Shown piece by piece: positions 22,703 to 33,241 of a stretch of DNA of 64,000 nucleotides. Under the pieces are notes generated by a model, which saw only the letters and a list, made by a program, of their open reading frames with translations, did not search any database and had not been told where the DNA came from. This stretch comes from Agrocybe praecox. Lineage: Eukaryota; Basidiomycota; Agaricomycetes; Agaricales; Agrocybaceae. The stretch covers positions 797,001-861,000 of the forward strand of contig OZ024843.1 of the NCBI GenBank assembly GCA_964017145.1, given 5' to 3'. Each line of letters starts with the position of its first letter. The first letter of the stretch is position 1. A program made the position numbers and the translations under genes.

Positions 22703-23738
22703 TTACCGACGTTGGTTTCTCACGCCTTTATAAAATAAATAAAAAATAGCTGGAGCAGGAGAATGTGTTGAAAAAATATTAGGTCTACAAAGTTTACGCT
22801 TGAATCACGGTTTGTATAGAAATCGTCGAACTTTACATAGTTGCCAGTGAGAATAAAAAATGCTCTGAATTGTTTCACATAGATGGAATGGCTTACATAT
22901 AAGTAATATGAGATGCCAAAGAATACGGTAAGCGCTTCAAAAAGGGCGACGAGGTTAGCAATGATAGCCATGCAGCATACTATTTGCACGTGTAAAGATA
23001 GATCTCCGCTTGAACATGCATCGAGCTGCACTGAATCGTAAAGAAAAAGAATACTTTCAATGTTCAAAGCTCAAAACAGTCTTATCAAAACCGTCTGGGT
23101 ATCACACAGAGCATAGAATCATACGTAAGTACACAAGAACAACAAGCCCAATTTTTCTTGAACATTCATGCGCCAAAAACGATACGTGCTCGATCAACCT
23201 CCCGTAACCAAAAAAAACCTCAACGCATTACAACACAACATAACAAAAAAAAAAGTACTTGATAGTGGGCAGGTAATACAACAAACGCAAACACAAAACG
23301 AGAGAAATCGTAATCATAATGGCACAGTAAGGTATGATATAGGTCTTTAAATCGTGGTAAATAATGATAATTGAATATTGGAATCGCGATGAGCCGGCCA
23401 AGCCAGTTGTTGAGCCGGCCGAAGTTGAACGTAAAGCATGTTCTGACTGGCAATGGAGATGATGCCCAAGAGACGCCTTCGCGAAGCGAAAGAATGGATT
23501 ATGCGCGTCAAGCATCGAAGACGTGTGTGCCTGGAGAATGAGGATGTTGGGGACATCCAGCGCGGGATTATGGCGAAGATGGTATATCGGACTGTGGTTG
23601 AATTGTTCCTTCCAAAAGAGAAGAGCCAAAAAGTGAAATGATGCATAGTCCAAGAAGTCCATCCAGTCGGACAAGAGAGAAAATTACTTCCCGAAGAATT
23701 AAGCTGGTAGTGGTCAAATGGCCAAATCGGTGGGTTGA
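22703..23738. other. duplicated spacer between convergent Vps62-like C and hydrolase C
   Basis: Repeat of 16161-17155. A plus-strand frame at 23453-23641 looks protein-like but in the other copy is broken by a stop and a frameshift, so I do not call it. It presumably carries both 3' untranslated regions. Confidence 0.55.
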
Positions 23739-25400
23739 TCATGATAGCTTTTTCCAAGAAGAGCCGTCCAGTAGATCAAGAAGTGCTTCACAAACCTCCG
23801 TTCCATGACTGAGGCTAAGGTCATGTCCGGCACCATCAACAATGGTGAGTTTCTTCTTTGCGCTCTGAGGAAGCAGTTGGCTGATTTGAGACGCATATTT
23901 GGGAGGAACTGTGAGATCCTTTGTGCCCTGTCGCGAGAATGAATTTAGAACGGAGACTTGGGTACAGAACTCGGTAAAATAACTCACATGGAGAATCAAA
24001 ACCCTCTTCCCTTCAAAGCCCGGTGATCGAAAAGATGCTATTTCCCCACGTATCGGTCCGTCCCGCAAGGATGAAGAAAGGGCATTGTTGTACCCGGGTA
24101 AATGTGCCGATTGGATGCGCACAATCTGGAGCAGTCGTCAGCAAGCCTGAGTAACAGATAAAGGAGGATAGGTCGTTCGTACATCAAGAATGGGATTGCT
24201 CGGTGTCTGATCTTGAGAGGAAGATTGGTTCGTAAGGCGCTGGAGATACATCTAAAATGAAAAGATAAACCCAAAGTAAAACGAATCCGCGTATCAGGAC
24301 ATAAAGCGTACTTGAGCAGGCTTGCTTGCGGCTAGCATCTGTACCAGGGGCGACGACATAAATTTGGCGGTGCGGGAAATGTCACTCGACTGATAATTCC
24401 CCATGACATCATCGAACAAAACCCGAGTGTTTAAAAGGGAGGTCATGGGAAAAAAAAAAAAAGACAAAATTGAGCGAGGATGAGGGAAGAAATGGGGATA
24501 CACAATAGATAAGACTAGATGAGACACGTATCGCTGACACGGAAATAACAAATGGACGAACCTCCATGAGCCCAGCAGATGCGATAAGGGCGACACCTTC
24601 GTCAACGAGATATGGATACTGCGCAGTGAATGCGGAGGCAATAGCACCGCCCTAACATAGGATAGGGTTTGGCATCATTCTAAATTGGATAACTCTTTCA
24701 GCATCGTACCATCGAAACTCCAACAATATTGGCCTTTTCCCATCTCAGATATTGCATAAGTAGAGCAAGCTGCGTCGTGTAAAGATTGGTATTATACGTC
24801 GTGAGGGGTGCATCCGAGTATCCTCTGCCATATAGATCTGATTGAGAAGTCTAAGAGTCTGAGTTTCGGGCAAACACTCGTATCACGCACCATAAAGCAA
24901 AACGCGATAGCCACGCGCAGCCAATGTGGGGGCCACTTCCTTCCAGATAATTGCAGGTATCGATAGTCCGTGTATTAAAACAACCTATACAGCTATGAGT
25001 ACCCCCATAATGAAGCATCTCGAACCATCTCAGCAGCACACTCACCTTTTTCCCCTTCTCTGGTCCCATGAGCCAGTATCGAACCTGCAGGTATATAAAC
25101 GCGTTAATGTAGACCCAAATTTATCAAAATCACCGCCAGCACCTTTCCGCGGGGTAATGGAGCGTATCCGCCTCCTGGATAGAAATCTTCAGGATAAATT
25201 GACCACGAGTTCGCAGTAAGCGGCAGGCTGGCCAAAGACGGATGAATGAAAACTGGTGCTGGTGGACTTGGGAAGGCCGCCATGAAGTAGGCCGTCAGGA
25301 GCAGCGGCGGGAGGACGAGGAGGGACAGAGTCAGACATTGGTATGGACTCGTGGCGACCATGGCGGTAAGGAGGAAAGAAGGCCAAACATTGTTCTGCAT
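23739..25400 (-). CDS. alpha/beta-hydrolase fold protein, module copy C (intact)
   Basis: Serine hydrolase of the alpha/beta fold; substrate not predictable. Starts considered are the ATG at 25400 (MQNNVWPSFLL) or the in-frame ATG at 25361 (MVATSPYQC); either gives a hydrophobic N-terminal helix, so a membrane anchor or signal is likely. Spliced order: YPEDFYPGGGYAPLPRGK, VRYWLMGPEKGKK, VVLIHGLSIPAIIWKE (oxyanion HG), RGYSDAPLTTYN, IVGVSMGGAIASAF (nucleophile Ser), two further exons, then RSPGFEGKRVLILHGTKDLTVPP (acid Asp), VDGAGHDLSLSHG (His) and the end SSWKKLS. At least seven introns, most 50-60 nt. All three catalytic positions are present. Copy B lost the Ser-bearing exons and copy A lacks the gene. 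It converges on Vps62-like C. Confidence 0.82.
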
Positions 25401-26036
25401 TTCTCACAACATTCTCTCCAAACACCACGTGCTCCAATATTGCGCGCGCGTAGGTGCCGCGGTCGCGCGGTATCGGCATCCTGTCTGCCAAGTCACCGGC
25501 GCTGGTTCAGTCAGCCCTCCTTTGTCATCACCCGTCGGCCATCTTGCGGCCGCTACGAACGTAAACATTTAAGAGGAAATAGCATTTCTCTTAAATATTC
25601 AAGCACCCAATCTCGAATGTTAGAAGTCATTTGCGCTCTCTAAATGACTTACAGTGTTTACTGCTGCAGCAGTCAGACGCCAGTATTGCTATACATAGTG
25701 GGGAATGGGTGAGCGTGCAACTTTATAGTACTTACATATACTTGGACAAGGAAGTAGTATTATCAGTGAGTAACCATGGTTAGCAGGTAGCAGCAGTGGT
25801 GGTGAAGACGAATACAACGTGCTTTCTGTTGAAGGGATGGAAAATCGATAGCCCCGCTAAGAGTCATATACCCGTGGGCCGTTGCGAGGTTTTCATTCAT
25901 CCCCTGGCGCACCGACGTCAGCAGTTTTACCACAGCAATTGGACACTACATTGCATGCACAGTTGGATGTCAACGACCATGGACATCGTCTCGGCACGGA
26001 AGAAGATAAGACACGATTCAAGCTGCATCCTCCTGC

Positions 26037-26680
26037 GTATGGCTGTCCGTTTGCTGAAAATAAAAAAGTACATAGTTGAGCCATATAATTAGTATGTTGT
26101 ACATATATCTCAATAGATATATATTAAATTTATTATCCAATATACTTGTCACATTATTTAACATACTTGTCGAATTGTCCAACATATATGTCGGATTATC
26201 CAACATATGTGTCGGATTGTCCAACACACAACGCAGATTATCCAACATATGTGTTGTATTATTCATTATATACATTAGATTGTCCAATGTATATGCCATG
26301 TTATCCAACATAGTTGAGACTCGTTCTCTTACATGTAGTCGCTTAAAATGCCGGTGATGCCGGGATTTATTGATGGCCGTTCGAATCCGTTTATAGGGGC
26401 CGAACCATGGCAATCAAAATATGGCTCAAAATTTGCCGGCAAGGACGGCATCATAGCCGATTAAGAGTAAGATAATTGCCTCGAACTATGTTGGATAATC
26501 TGACAAGTATGTTGGACAACCCAACAAATATGTTGGATAATCCAACAACGATGTTGGACAATCCAACTTATGCGTTGGATATTGAAGGTAATGTATATAT
26601 TTATTGAGATATATGTACAACATACTAATTACATTGCAGAAGTATATACTTTTTTATTTTCAGCAAATGGACAGCCATAC
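26037..26680. mobile_element. fold-back MITE with about 90-bp terminal inverted repeats
   Basis: The ends read GTATGGCTGTCC and GGACAGCCATAC. The inverted repeats extend inward for about 90 bases with few mismatches (left 26037-26128, right 26590-26680). CTGC lies directly outside both ends and may be a 4-bp target duplication. Inside each arm are 21-bp tandem repeats of a TGTTGGATAATCCAACA-like unit, inverted between the arms. No transposase. The superfamily is not assigned. Confidence 0.8.
26142..26312 (-). repeat. 21-bp tandem repeat array, left arm of the MITE
   Basis: About eight units with an exact 21-base period, each centred on ATTATCCAACATATG or a variant. Read on the minus strand the frame stays open and gives a heptapeptide repeat of the form MLDNPTx. 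A shorter array in the opposite orientation lies at about 26489-26577. Confidence 0.85.
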
Positions 26681-27178
26681 CTGCGTGTCAAATACAAACA
26701 TTTGACACATATAGTTATTAAATTAACGTGGAGTAGAGAGACCATGCCCTGTATATACACAAGTGTCTTTTCCCTTCACACATCTGCACGGTAGGCGCAT
26801 AACTTAAAGAGACCCAGATAATAGTCGTTGACGACCAGTATCATCTAACAAGTTTTAACCGTGGAAGACCCTGGTTAACGGGTAACAATAACATCGTCTC
26901 GAAGGTTTGAGCAAAAAATAGGATGGCAGGTATGAATCAGTGCTCGTTAATTATCTGCTTGTCCAGATTGCCCAGCGCCCAGGTGCGATTCTTCGGGAAT
27001 AATTCATTGTCTCTATCGTGGTAATAATGACTTCGCTATCCGATGCCATCAAGTACACCAAATGGCACATTTCTAAACGTAAAGAAAAATTTTCATTTAC
27101 AACTGTAGACGACGGGGTAGGTATAATTTGTACGCGACCTGGAGAGCACAGCACATGGCGATAGAGAACGAGGATCTT

Positions 27179-27896
27179 TTCTGTGGGCTTTCTGACTGTA
27201 CCGTCTCTGTCCGGTACAACTTGAATAAAATGTTGGCGCTACGTCCCTTCCCACCTCGCGTGGTCTCCTGTAATTATCTGATCGCACGGTAAAGACTTCG
27301 ATTGAGAAATCAAGGAACGCGAATTGGGCGTTACTTTAAGCGACAGTGTATTACTTGCGATTCGCCCGCAGTTTTGGAATACACAATAAGCGGTAATTTA
27401 ATTGAAGATGGCGACCGTAACCAGATAATTAACTTGTCGCTATTCTACATCATGATTCTCTTGTCTCGGTCCCTGAGCCAGGTATAGCATCGAAAATGAG
27501 ACAATAAGTCGTTGAAGCGAAGCATGGATGTTTGCAGATGAGTGATTATGTAGACGGCTGATCGACGAGTTCACATCTTCCATATGCACTTTATTGTCAG
27601 AAATCTAGCTGCGTAGACCTAAGCGCTCTATGATCTCAAAACGACAGGTACGAATGTGCACCATATCCCACAGTGATCCAACGTGTGCCGGCTGTTTCCG
27701 GCTAGCGATTACAAAACAGCGTGACGCGTGACATATGGGAATGATCCTGAGAATTTGTCTTGATGGACGATGTTGGCCGAAGTGCTTAGTGCAGCCCTTC
27801 CCTGTCACAGAATCATTGGGTGATGGTTCATATGCGCTGGCGAAGGCTGACGACCATCCCGACCTCTGAACTCTTCTTGTATAACCAGGCTGGGTC
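27179..27896. other. promoter region of the phytase-like gene
   Basis: End of the duplication region and the 5' flank of the phosphatase gene. A minus-strand frame of 182 codons (27605-28153) overlaps the phosphatase first exon in antisense and is judged a shadow. No other gene is seen. Confidence 0.5.
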
Positions 27897-29797
27897 ATGG
27901 CGACCCCCGGGTCGGGTAGACCTACTGATGAAACAATCGAGCGGAAGCCCCTATTGGAGTCCCCATCTCTAACAACGAGGGGATACACGAATTCGACTGG
28001 GATAGGGCCGATGGGCGCATGGTACGGGAGTGGGAGGCATGCGGGACTACGAACGGGCGTCGTCTGGTCAGAATTGCAATTTAACGAGCCATGGATCTCG
28101 ACTTGTAAGGACCTTGCTTTCCCTGCTTTGACCTTCATGTTCTTCGCTATCACCGCAATCTTGTTCGTGTTATCTCAAGGGAATGCTGTCTCTTGCCTCG
28201 GGGCGCAGAACTCCTTGAACAATAGTTTTCTTCCTCCGGAAATTCAGAATTCGTGGGGAGCTTATACTCCTTATTTCTCTGCGCAAGTTTATGTGCCGCC
28301 TCCTGCGCATTGCACTATTACCCAAGTAAGTATCCAAGTATTCTCATTGAGAGCTGATAATTTTATATCACGTTTTAAAGGTCAATATTGTACGCACCTA
28401 TAAATATACCCTCGGCCCGACAAATTCCAACTTATATTACAGATTCAACGTCATGGAGCTCGATTCCCTACCTCTGGTGCTACTGCGAGAATCTTACCAG
28501 TCGTGAACAGGTTGAAATCAGTTGTTCAATACACGGACCCTCGGATGGATTTCTTGACCAACTATACGTATTCTCTTGGTCTCAACGACCTCGTATCTTT
28601 TGGGGCCCTTCAGTACGTTCCATTTAGCAATATTTAAAGAACGAAACTGATCAACTTCAGATCTTCACAATCCGGAGAAGAAGCTTACAGGCGTTACTCG
28701 AAATTGGTATCAAAGCGCAACATGCCTTTTGTTCGTTCATCCAGTGGAACTCGCGTCGTTGATTCAGCTACTAATTGGACCACAGGTATTCACTTTCTTT
28801 TTGATAATTTCTCACATATACTGACCGTTTGATCAGGATTCGCTTTGGCTAGTCATCAAACACTACGACCCAAAGTCTCTGTCATACTGTCAGAGAGTGT
28901 ATGCACCTTTTACTGCGTATATGTGAAGTTATTCTCATTCATGTTTCCAGCTGAATGATACCCTCGACGACGCAATGTGTCCGAACGCAGGGTCGTCGGA
29001 TGCTCAGACAAATATTTGGACATCGATCTTTGGTGGACCGATTGCAGAACGCCTCAATACGCGAGCGCCAGGCGCTAATCTAACATCCGGGGATATACCG
29101 AACCTGATTCCTCTTTGTGCGTTCGAAACAGTCGCAAAAGAAGTGGCTAGCCCATTCTGTTCTCTATTCTCTACTCAAGAATTCGCTCAATTCGAATATT
29201 TCTCTGATCTAGACAAGTACTATGGAACCGGGTTCGTATTGGATTCATGCAATTAATGTGACAACTGAAACTTAGGCGTTTGGTACTAGGTATGGGCAGA
29301 AACTTGGTGCAGTCCAAGGCGTCGGATATATCAACGAACTTCTAGCACGGCTTACCGGAACACCTGTACGAGACAACACGCAGACGAACAGAACGCTAGA
29401 CGCGTCGCCTATCACCTTCCCTCTTGATCGCACGCTATACGCAGACTTCTCGCACGACAACCAGATGATCGCAATATACACCGCAATGGGACTTTTCAAT
29501 CAGGTCCTCCCTCTGGACCCCACCTTGCCTAGTCCTAATCGCACATGGATTACAAGCTTACTGACTCCGTTTAGTGGTAGGATGGTCACAGAGCGGCTGT
29601 CGTGCAAGTATCCTTCGATGGTTCATGGCCTTGCACAGGCGCGAACGTTCGTGAGGATCCTCGTGAATGACGCGCTTCAACCTCTTCAGTTCTGTGGCGG
29701 TGATAAAGATGGCTTGTGTACGTTGGATGCGTTCGTAGATAGTCAGGTCTATTCTAGGAACGATGGCGAGGGCGACTTCGAGAAATGTTTCTCATGA
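27897..29797 (+). CDS. membrane-anchored histidine acid phosphatase (3-phytase type)
   Basis: Histidine acid phosphatase that would release phosphate from phytate or other monoesters through a phosphohistidine (EC 3.1.3.8 or 3.1.3.2). The N-terminus is about 80 residues of polar sequence, then a hydrophobic helix (FPALTFMFFAITAILFVLS), so it is a type II membrane protein rather than a simple secreted enzyme. After splicing the active site reads RHGARFPTSG and the distal HD motif is FSHDNQM. Exon 1 is 27897-28325, a 9-nt micro-exon lies at 28381-28389 (codons VNI), and the RHG exon starts at 28443; further introns follow. Many cysteines (AMCPNA, PLCAFE, LSCKYP, FCGGDKDGLC, EKCFS) fit the disulfides of fungal phytases. 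NxT/S sites are present. It looks intact. Confidence 0.88.
28381..28389 (+). other. 9-nt micro-exon in the phytase gene
   Basis: Bounded by an AG at 28379-28380 and a GT at 28390-28391. It supplies three residues that join ITQ to IQRHGARF. Without it the protein still stays in frame. Confidence 0.65.
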
Positions 29798-30342
29798 AGG
29801 GTCGGTACGAGTAAGGTTTACTGATAAAATAGTTGAATGAGAGTTAATCAAAATCAATCATCCGTTCTCAATTATATTTTGGCGAGGAACAAGATGGACG
29901 GTCTTTCTGGCCTTTGATAAATCTCTTGGGTTCGTGTTTGGGGCGTATTCGGCACCACATCTCTACCGTTTAAGTAGTTATTCTTTACCATGTTGCTACT
30001 TCCTGGCGAAGCGCAAGCAAAATTAAAAGATTCCTGTAGGCGTTGCAACTTTCGATGAGTGAATGATGGAAATTTTTGGGGCATCAAAGGTTTACGCGAA
30101 AATTCTCAGGCAAGCCTCGTGCCTCCCCGTGTTGCCCTGAAAACAAGACACTCGTCAGATAGAACAATACAAAGACCTAATATATCACCTCTAAACACAC
30201 ATCCTCGACGGGTAAACAATGCAATAGCCGAAAAACTATAAATGCATAATGCCAGCGAAGTAAATGAACGAACTTTCACCATACAATTTCTTCCTTTCTT
30301 CCCCTCTTCAAGGTCTCGCAAAGCCACTGGCACGGTCATGAC
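29798..30342. other. intergenic spacer
   Basis: Phytase 3' flank and promoter of the next gene. No supported feature. Confidence 0.5.
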
Positions 30343-31263
30343 ATGGGTCAATCCTGGCAGTTTGTGAATGTCGACAAAGCGCAGACTACTCGACGTTGGC
30401 CCGTGGATATGGGCGAGATGTTCTCCACCGAAGGGCTTAGTTATATCATAGAAAGTATCGCCGTACCCGCAAACGCGCCAAAGAATTATCAAAAACCGAT
30501 CACCGGAAGAGGCTCTTGGGCAGGCGATCGTATTGTGCTTATTGGGAATCATACGAGGGAGTGGCCTGAAAAACTGCTTCATTCGAAATCCTGCGAAGCT
30601 CTGAACCTCAAAAACTTGAGTCCTTTGGAGTTTGTGTATAGGCATGCACATGAAGTAAAGCCCTGGGAATCCAACTACAAAGATCACGATGACAAGACTT
30701 ATCCGCGAGATTGTACGTGGATATTGCGTAACCTAGACAGGAGGATATATGTCCGTTCAAATGGTATTCCTTCGATTGTCGAACCAGAGAAAGCTCTCCG
30801 ATTCCATGCCAAGCCGGGGCCGTTCTCAGTTCCGGGACTAGGGAGCGTTCTCCTTGGGAGGATCGGTTGGTCAAGTGATTCTTCTTGCTCCATTCTAGCG
30901 TGCAGTGAACACAACTTGACACAGGGCGATTGGGTTGGAGATCGAGTAGACGTAAGATTACTTGCTGACATAGAAAAGGAACTAATTTCCGATGGATGGG
31001 TCGATCACACAAACATCGAAGCCATAAGAACGCGCGCGTTCTGGGAGTCGCGAAAGAAAGGCGAAGATATCAGTCCAGAAGACGAAAAAAGAGAAAGTTA
31101 TTCTCTTGAAGTCTCGGCGGGAACCGCGGATAGCGAAGTGGACGCAGAAGGTGAAACGGACCCTGATTACGACCGAGAGATGGAAAATGACATGGACGCT
31201 GAAGGTGAAGACGATCCAATGTGCGACAAAGATGCTGAACGCGAAGGCGACCCAAATGTATGA
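30343..31263 (+). CDS. MGQYW-type protein 1 with acidic repeat tail
   Basis: Single-exon frame of 306 codons, family of unknown function. It starts MGQSWQFVNVDK, continues with WAGDRIVLIGNH, a YPRDCTWILRNLDRRIYVRS segment, GLGSVLLGRIGWSSD, GDWVGDRVDVRLL and DGWVDHTN, all of which are repeated in the neighbour at 32561. The globular part is about 230 residues. The remainder is an acidic repeat (DAEGEDDPMCDKDAE and variants). The frame stops at a TGA just after 31260 within the repeat, while a second frame continues the same repeat to 31375 (ending EEIVTP), so a one-base shift separates two halves of the tail. Similar 'MGQYW...NLDK' proteins are common in mushroom genomes as hypotheticals; this statement is from general knowledge. 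Confidence 0.75.
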   Translation: MGQSWQFVNVDKAQTTRRWPVDMGEMFSTEGLSYIIESIAVPANAPKNYQKPITGRGSWAGDRIVLIGNHTREWPEKLLHSKSCEALNLKNLSPLEFVYRHAHEVKPWESNYKDHDDKTYPRDCTWILRNLDRRIYVRSNGIPSIVEPEKALRFHAKPGPFSVPGLGSVLLGRIGWSSDSSCSILACSEHNLTQGDWVGDRVDVRLLADIEKELISDGWVDHTNIEAIRTRAFWESRKKGEDISPEDEKRESYSLEVSAGTADSEVDAEGETDPDYDREMENDMDAEGEDDPMCDKDAEREGDPNV

Positions 31264-31375
31264 TGAAGATGCAGAAGGCGACGATGACTCAATGTGTGAC
31301 GCAGAGGGCGAAGATGACCCAGACTTTGAAGAAGACGCAGAAGGGGAAATCGATGAAGAAATTGTTACGCCTTGA
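31137..31375 (+). repeat. acidic repeat region with a frame switch
   Basis: Imperfect repeats of GACGCAGAAGGTGAAGACGA-like units. The first part is read in the frame of the upstream gene, the last part (from about 31255) in the next frame, where it ends with GEIDEEIVTP and TGA at 31373-31375. No intron of usable size fits between. Confidence 0.8.
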
Positions 31376-32560
31376 CGAGCTTTAGTGTCTTTTCCATGTT
31401 ATCACAGACTTTATTTCATTCCATAAAATAACTTCAGACCAGACCGGTCGTGATGGTCGTTCCTGATTTATAAAATCATGTCAAGATTCCAGGTTCTGAG
31501 GTAGGTGACCGCCTAATCAAGGCCTTGAGAACGACTCGGGTGACGGGGCGGACATCCCATGAGTATCGAGCAGAGGGTGAAGTTATAGTCTGGGTGTTGA
31601 AGCTGAAGGCCATGTAAGAATGGATTCTGGTTGTGTAGTGGTTGTAAGTTTGTGGTAAGTGACCAAGAGAAAGCATCGTCGGTGCTGGGACATTTAGGGC
31701 AGGCTGATTAATATATTTGTTGCCTACTAGATACCCCCGAAGGGGTATTTATTGCCTAATGGGAAGAACTCCATATGCAAGTCTCACCGTTTCGTATATA
31801 ACATTCCGTTAAATCCTCGCGATATCCTCGCTCTGGCTTCGACCTTCAACAGACTTCTCTTTGGTGTTATAACTAAATTCTTGAAAACATGCAGAATGTT
31901 CTTCAACACCGGGGCTCGACATAGGTAAACATTGAATTCACTTGGATGGTGACCATCCGTTTGAGTTCATCTATGTTGTGGCAAGTACTAAAAAATCGAA
32001 AGAAAGCCATCAGATCCGTTGTGCAGGAAACAGGAATTCGCAGATGAGACAGGTCAATCGGCGCCGCTTTTTTTCAGCCGACGCATTGAAATTAGACCGA
32101 AAACAGGCCTCCTGCATAGATATTCTCTCAAGAGTACACGATAGTCTCGACGCGTGTTTCGATCGAATTGAACACATGTAGCGCATGATCAGGAAGAGCC
32201 CTCGTGTCCAGCAATTGCAAGAATGAGATTCCCATAAACCCTCTTGCCATGCGGGCAGCCAGAAGATAATTCGAGAATCCCTGAGTCGTGCAATGAGTCA
32301 TTACGAGTTTTGGTGGGATATAACGTTGGAAAATTGGGATAGCGTGGCGTACAAACCTTTACTACGTGAACGAGAATCCCAGGATATTCGATTATGACTC
32401 ATGATGCGTGGGAGAAGAACTTGTCTTGTAGGTCCTCATGGCATTGAACCCTTAGCCATAAAAGACCCAACGAGACAGAGACTATCAGCCCATTGCATTC
32501 TGCTTTCCTCCCCCCTGAATCCCTCTTTTATTTCTCCCTCTTTCCAGAGCATCAGTAGAA
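31376..32560. other. 1.2-kb spacer between the two MGQYW genes
   Basis: No supported gene. It contains the promoter of the second gene, with a CT-rich leader at 32505-32545. A weakly open stretch at 31942-32181 shows no domain. Confidence 0.45.
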
Positions 32561-33241
32561 ATGGGTCAATACTGGCGATACGTCAACGTCGATAAATTTC
32601 AAAGGACAGAGCACCTCGGAAAGATGGGAGAGTTCTTCTTCGACTCGACCACTGCCGATGTCATTTACAAGATAGCCATACCAGCCAACGGATCAACTAC
32701 CAGCGGAGGAGGAGGTACCTGGGCAGGAGATCGCGTCCTTTGCATCGGCGATTATACCGAGAACTGGCCAACAAAGATTGCTCAGTCGGTTAGCTCGATC
32801 ATGAACGCTCAAGAATTCTACAGGCAGGCAGATATAAGCAAGCTCGTCCATGCTCCCAAGTGGTCGAGTGAAGCATACCCACGTGATCGTACATGGGTTT
32901 TGCGCAACTTGGACAAGAAAATCTATGTCCGCTCCAACGGTATCCCAAAGAGTGTCGAAGAAAACGGCAGAACCACTTTCGAAGAATGTGAGCAGGAGCC
33001 AGGTCCTTTTGCCACACCCGGATTAGGCTCAGTTTTGCTTTCGAGGATCGGCTGGTCAGAGGACCCGTCCTGTGCTATGCCCTGGGAGGATGCAGATAGT
33101 TTGTCGCAGGGTGAATGGGCAGGCGATAGGGTAGACGTTAGGATCTTTGACGACGTCAAAGAGGAACTTAGCGAGGAGGGATGGGTCGACGGCACTGCGA
33201 ATGAAGCAAAGAGGCAGAAATCAATTTGGGAGGATTTTTGA
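32561..33241 (+). CDS. MGQYW-type protein 2
   Basis: Single-exon frame of 226 codons beginning MGQYWRYVNVDKFQRTEHLG. It repeats all blocks of the upstream paralogue: TWAGDRVLCIGDY, YPRDRTWVLRNLDKKIYVRS, GLGSVLLSRIGWSED, GEWAGDRVDVRIFDD and EGWVDGTANE. It has no acidic tail and ends SIWEDF. Function unknown; no signal peptide, membrane helix or known catalytic motif. The pair is arranged head to tail and clearly arose by local duplication, although the two proteins have diverged strongly outside the blocks. Confidence 0.8.
   Translation: MGQYWRYVNVDKFQRTEHLGKMGEFFFDSTTADVIYKIAIPANGSTTSGGGGTWAGDRVLCIGDYTENWPTKIAQSVSSIMNAQEFYRQADISKLVHAPKWSSEAYPRDRTWVLRNLDKKIYVRSNGIPKSVEENGRTTFEECEQEPGPFATPGLGSVLLSRIGWSEDPSCAMPWEDADSLSQGEWAGDRVDVRIFDDVKEELSEEGWVDGTANEAKRQKSIWEDF

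Larger units (their letters stand above)
25401..27178. repeat. hydrolase-C upstream region, third copy of the inverted-repeat segment
   Basis: Matches 18290-18980 and, in reverse, 13068-13757, in blocks at about 25400-25580, 25915-25980, 26790-26865 and 26970-27178. The blocks are separated by insertions, the largest being the fold-back element at 26037-26680 and its immediate surroundings. No gene is supported here. Confidence 0.75.

Noticed and set aside
23453..23641. Plus-strand frame with a protein-like composition
   Set aside because: In the duplicate at 16.9 kb the same sequence has a stop and a frameshift, so the frame is not conserved.
26142..26312. Regular short repeats that look like a CRISPR array
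   Set aside because: The period is an unbroken 21 bases with no unique spacers, the array lies inside a fold-back element, and the genome is eukaryotic.
26370..26400. GTTCGAATCC sequence as the B box of a tRNA gene
   Set aside because: No A box, cloverleaf or terminator at suitable distances.
27605..28153. 182-codon frame antisense to the phytase start
   Set aside because: It overlaps a well supported exon on the other strand and has no recognisable domain.
31255..31275. Intron that would join the two frames of the acidic repeat
   Set aside because: The only GT-AG pair there is about 17 bases apart, too short for an intron.
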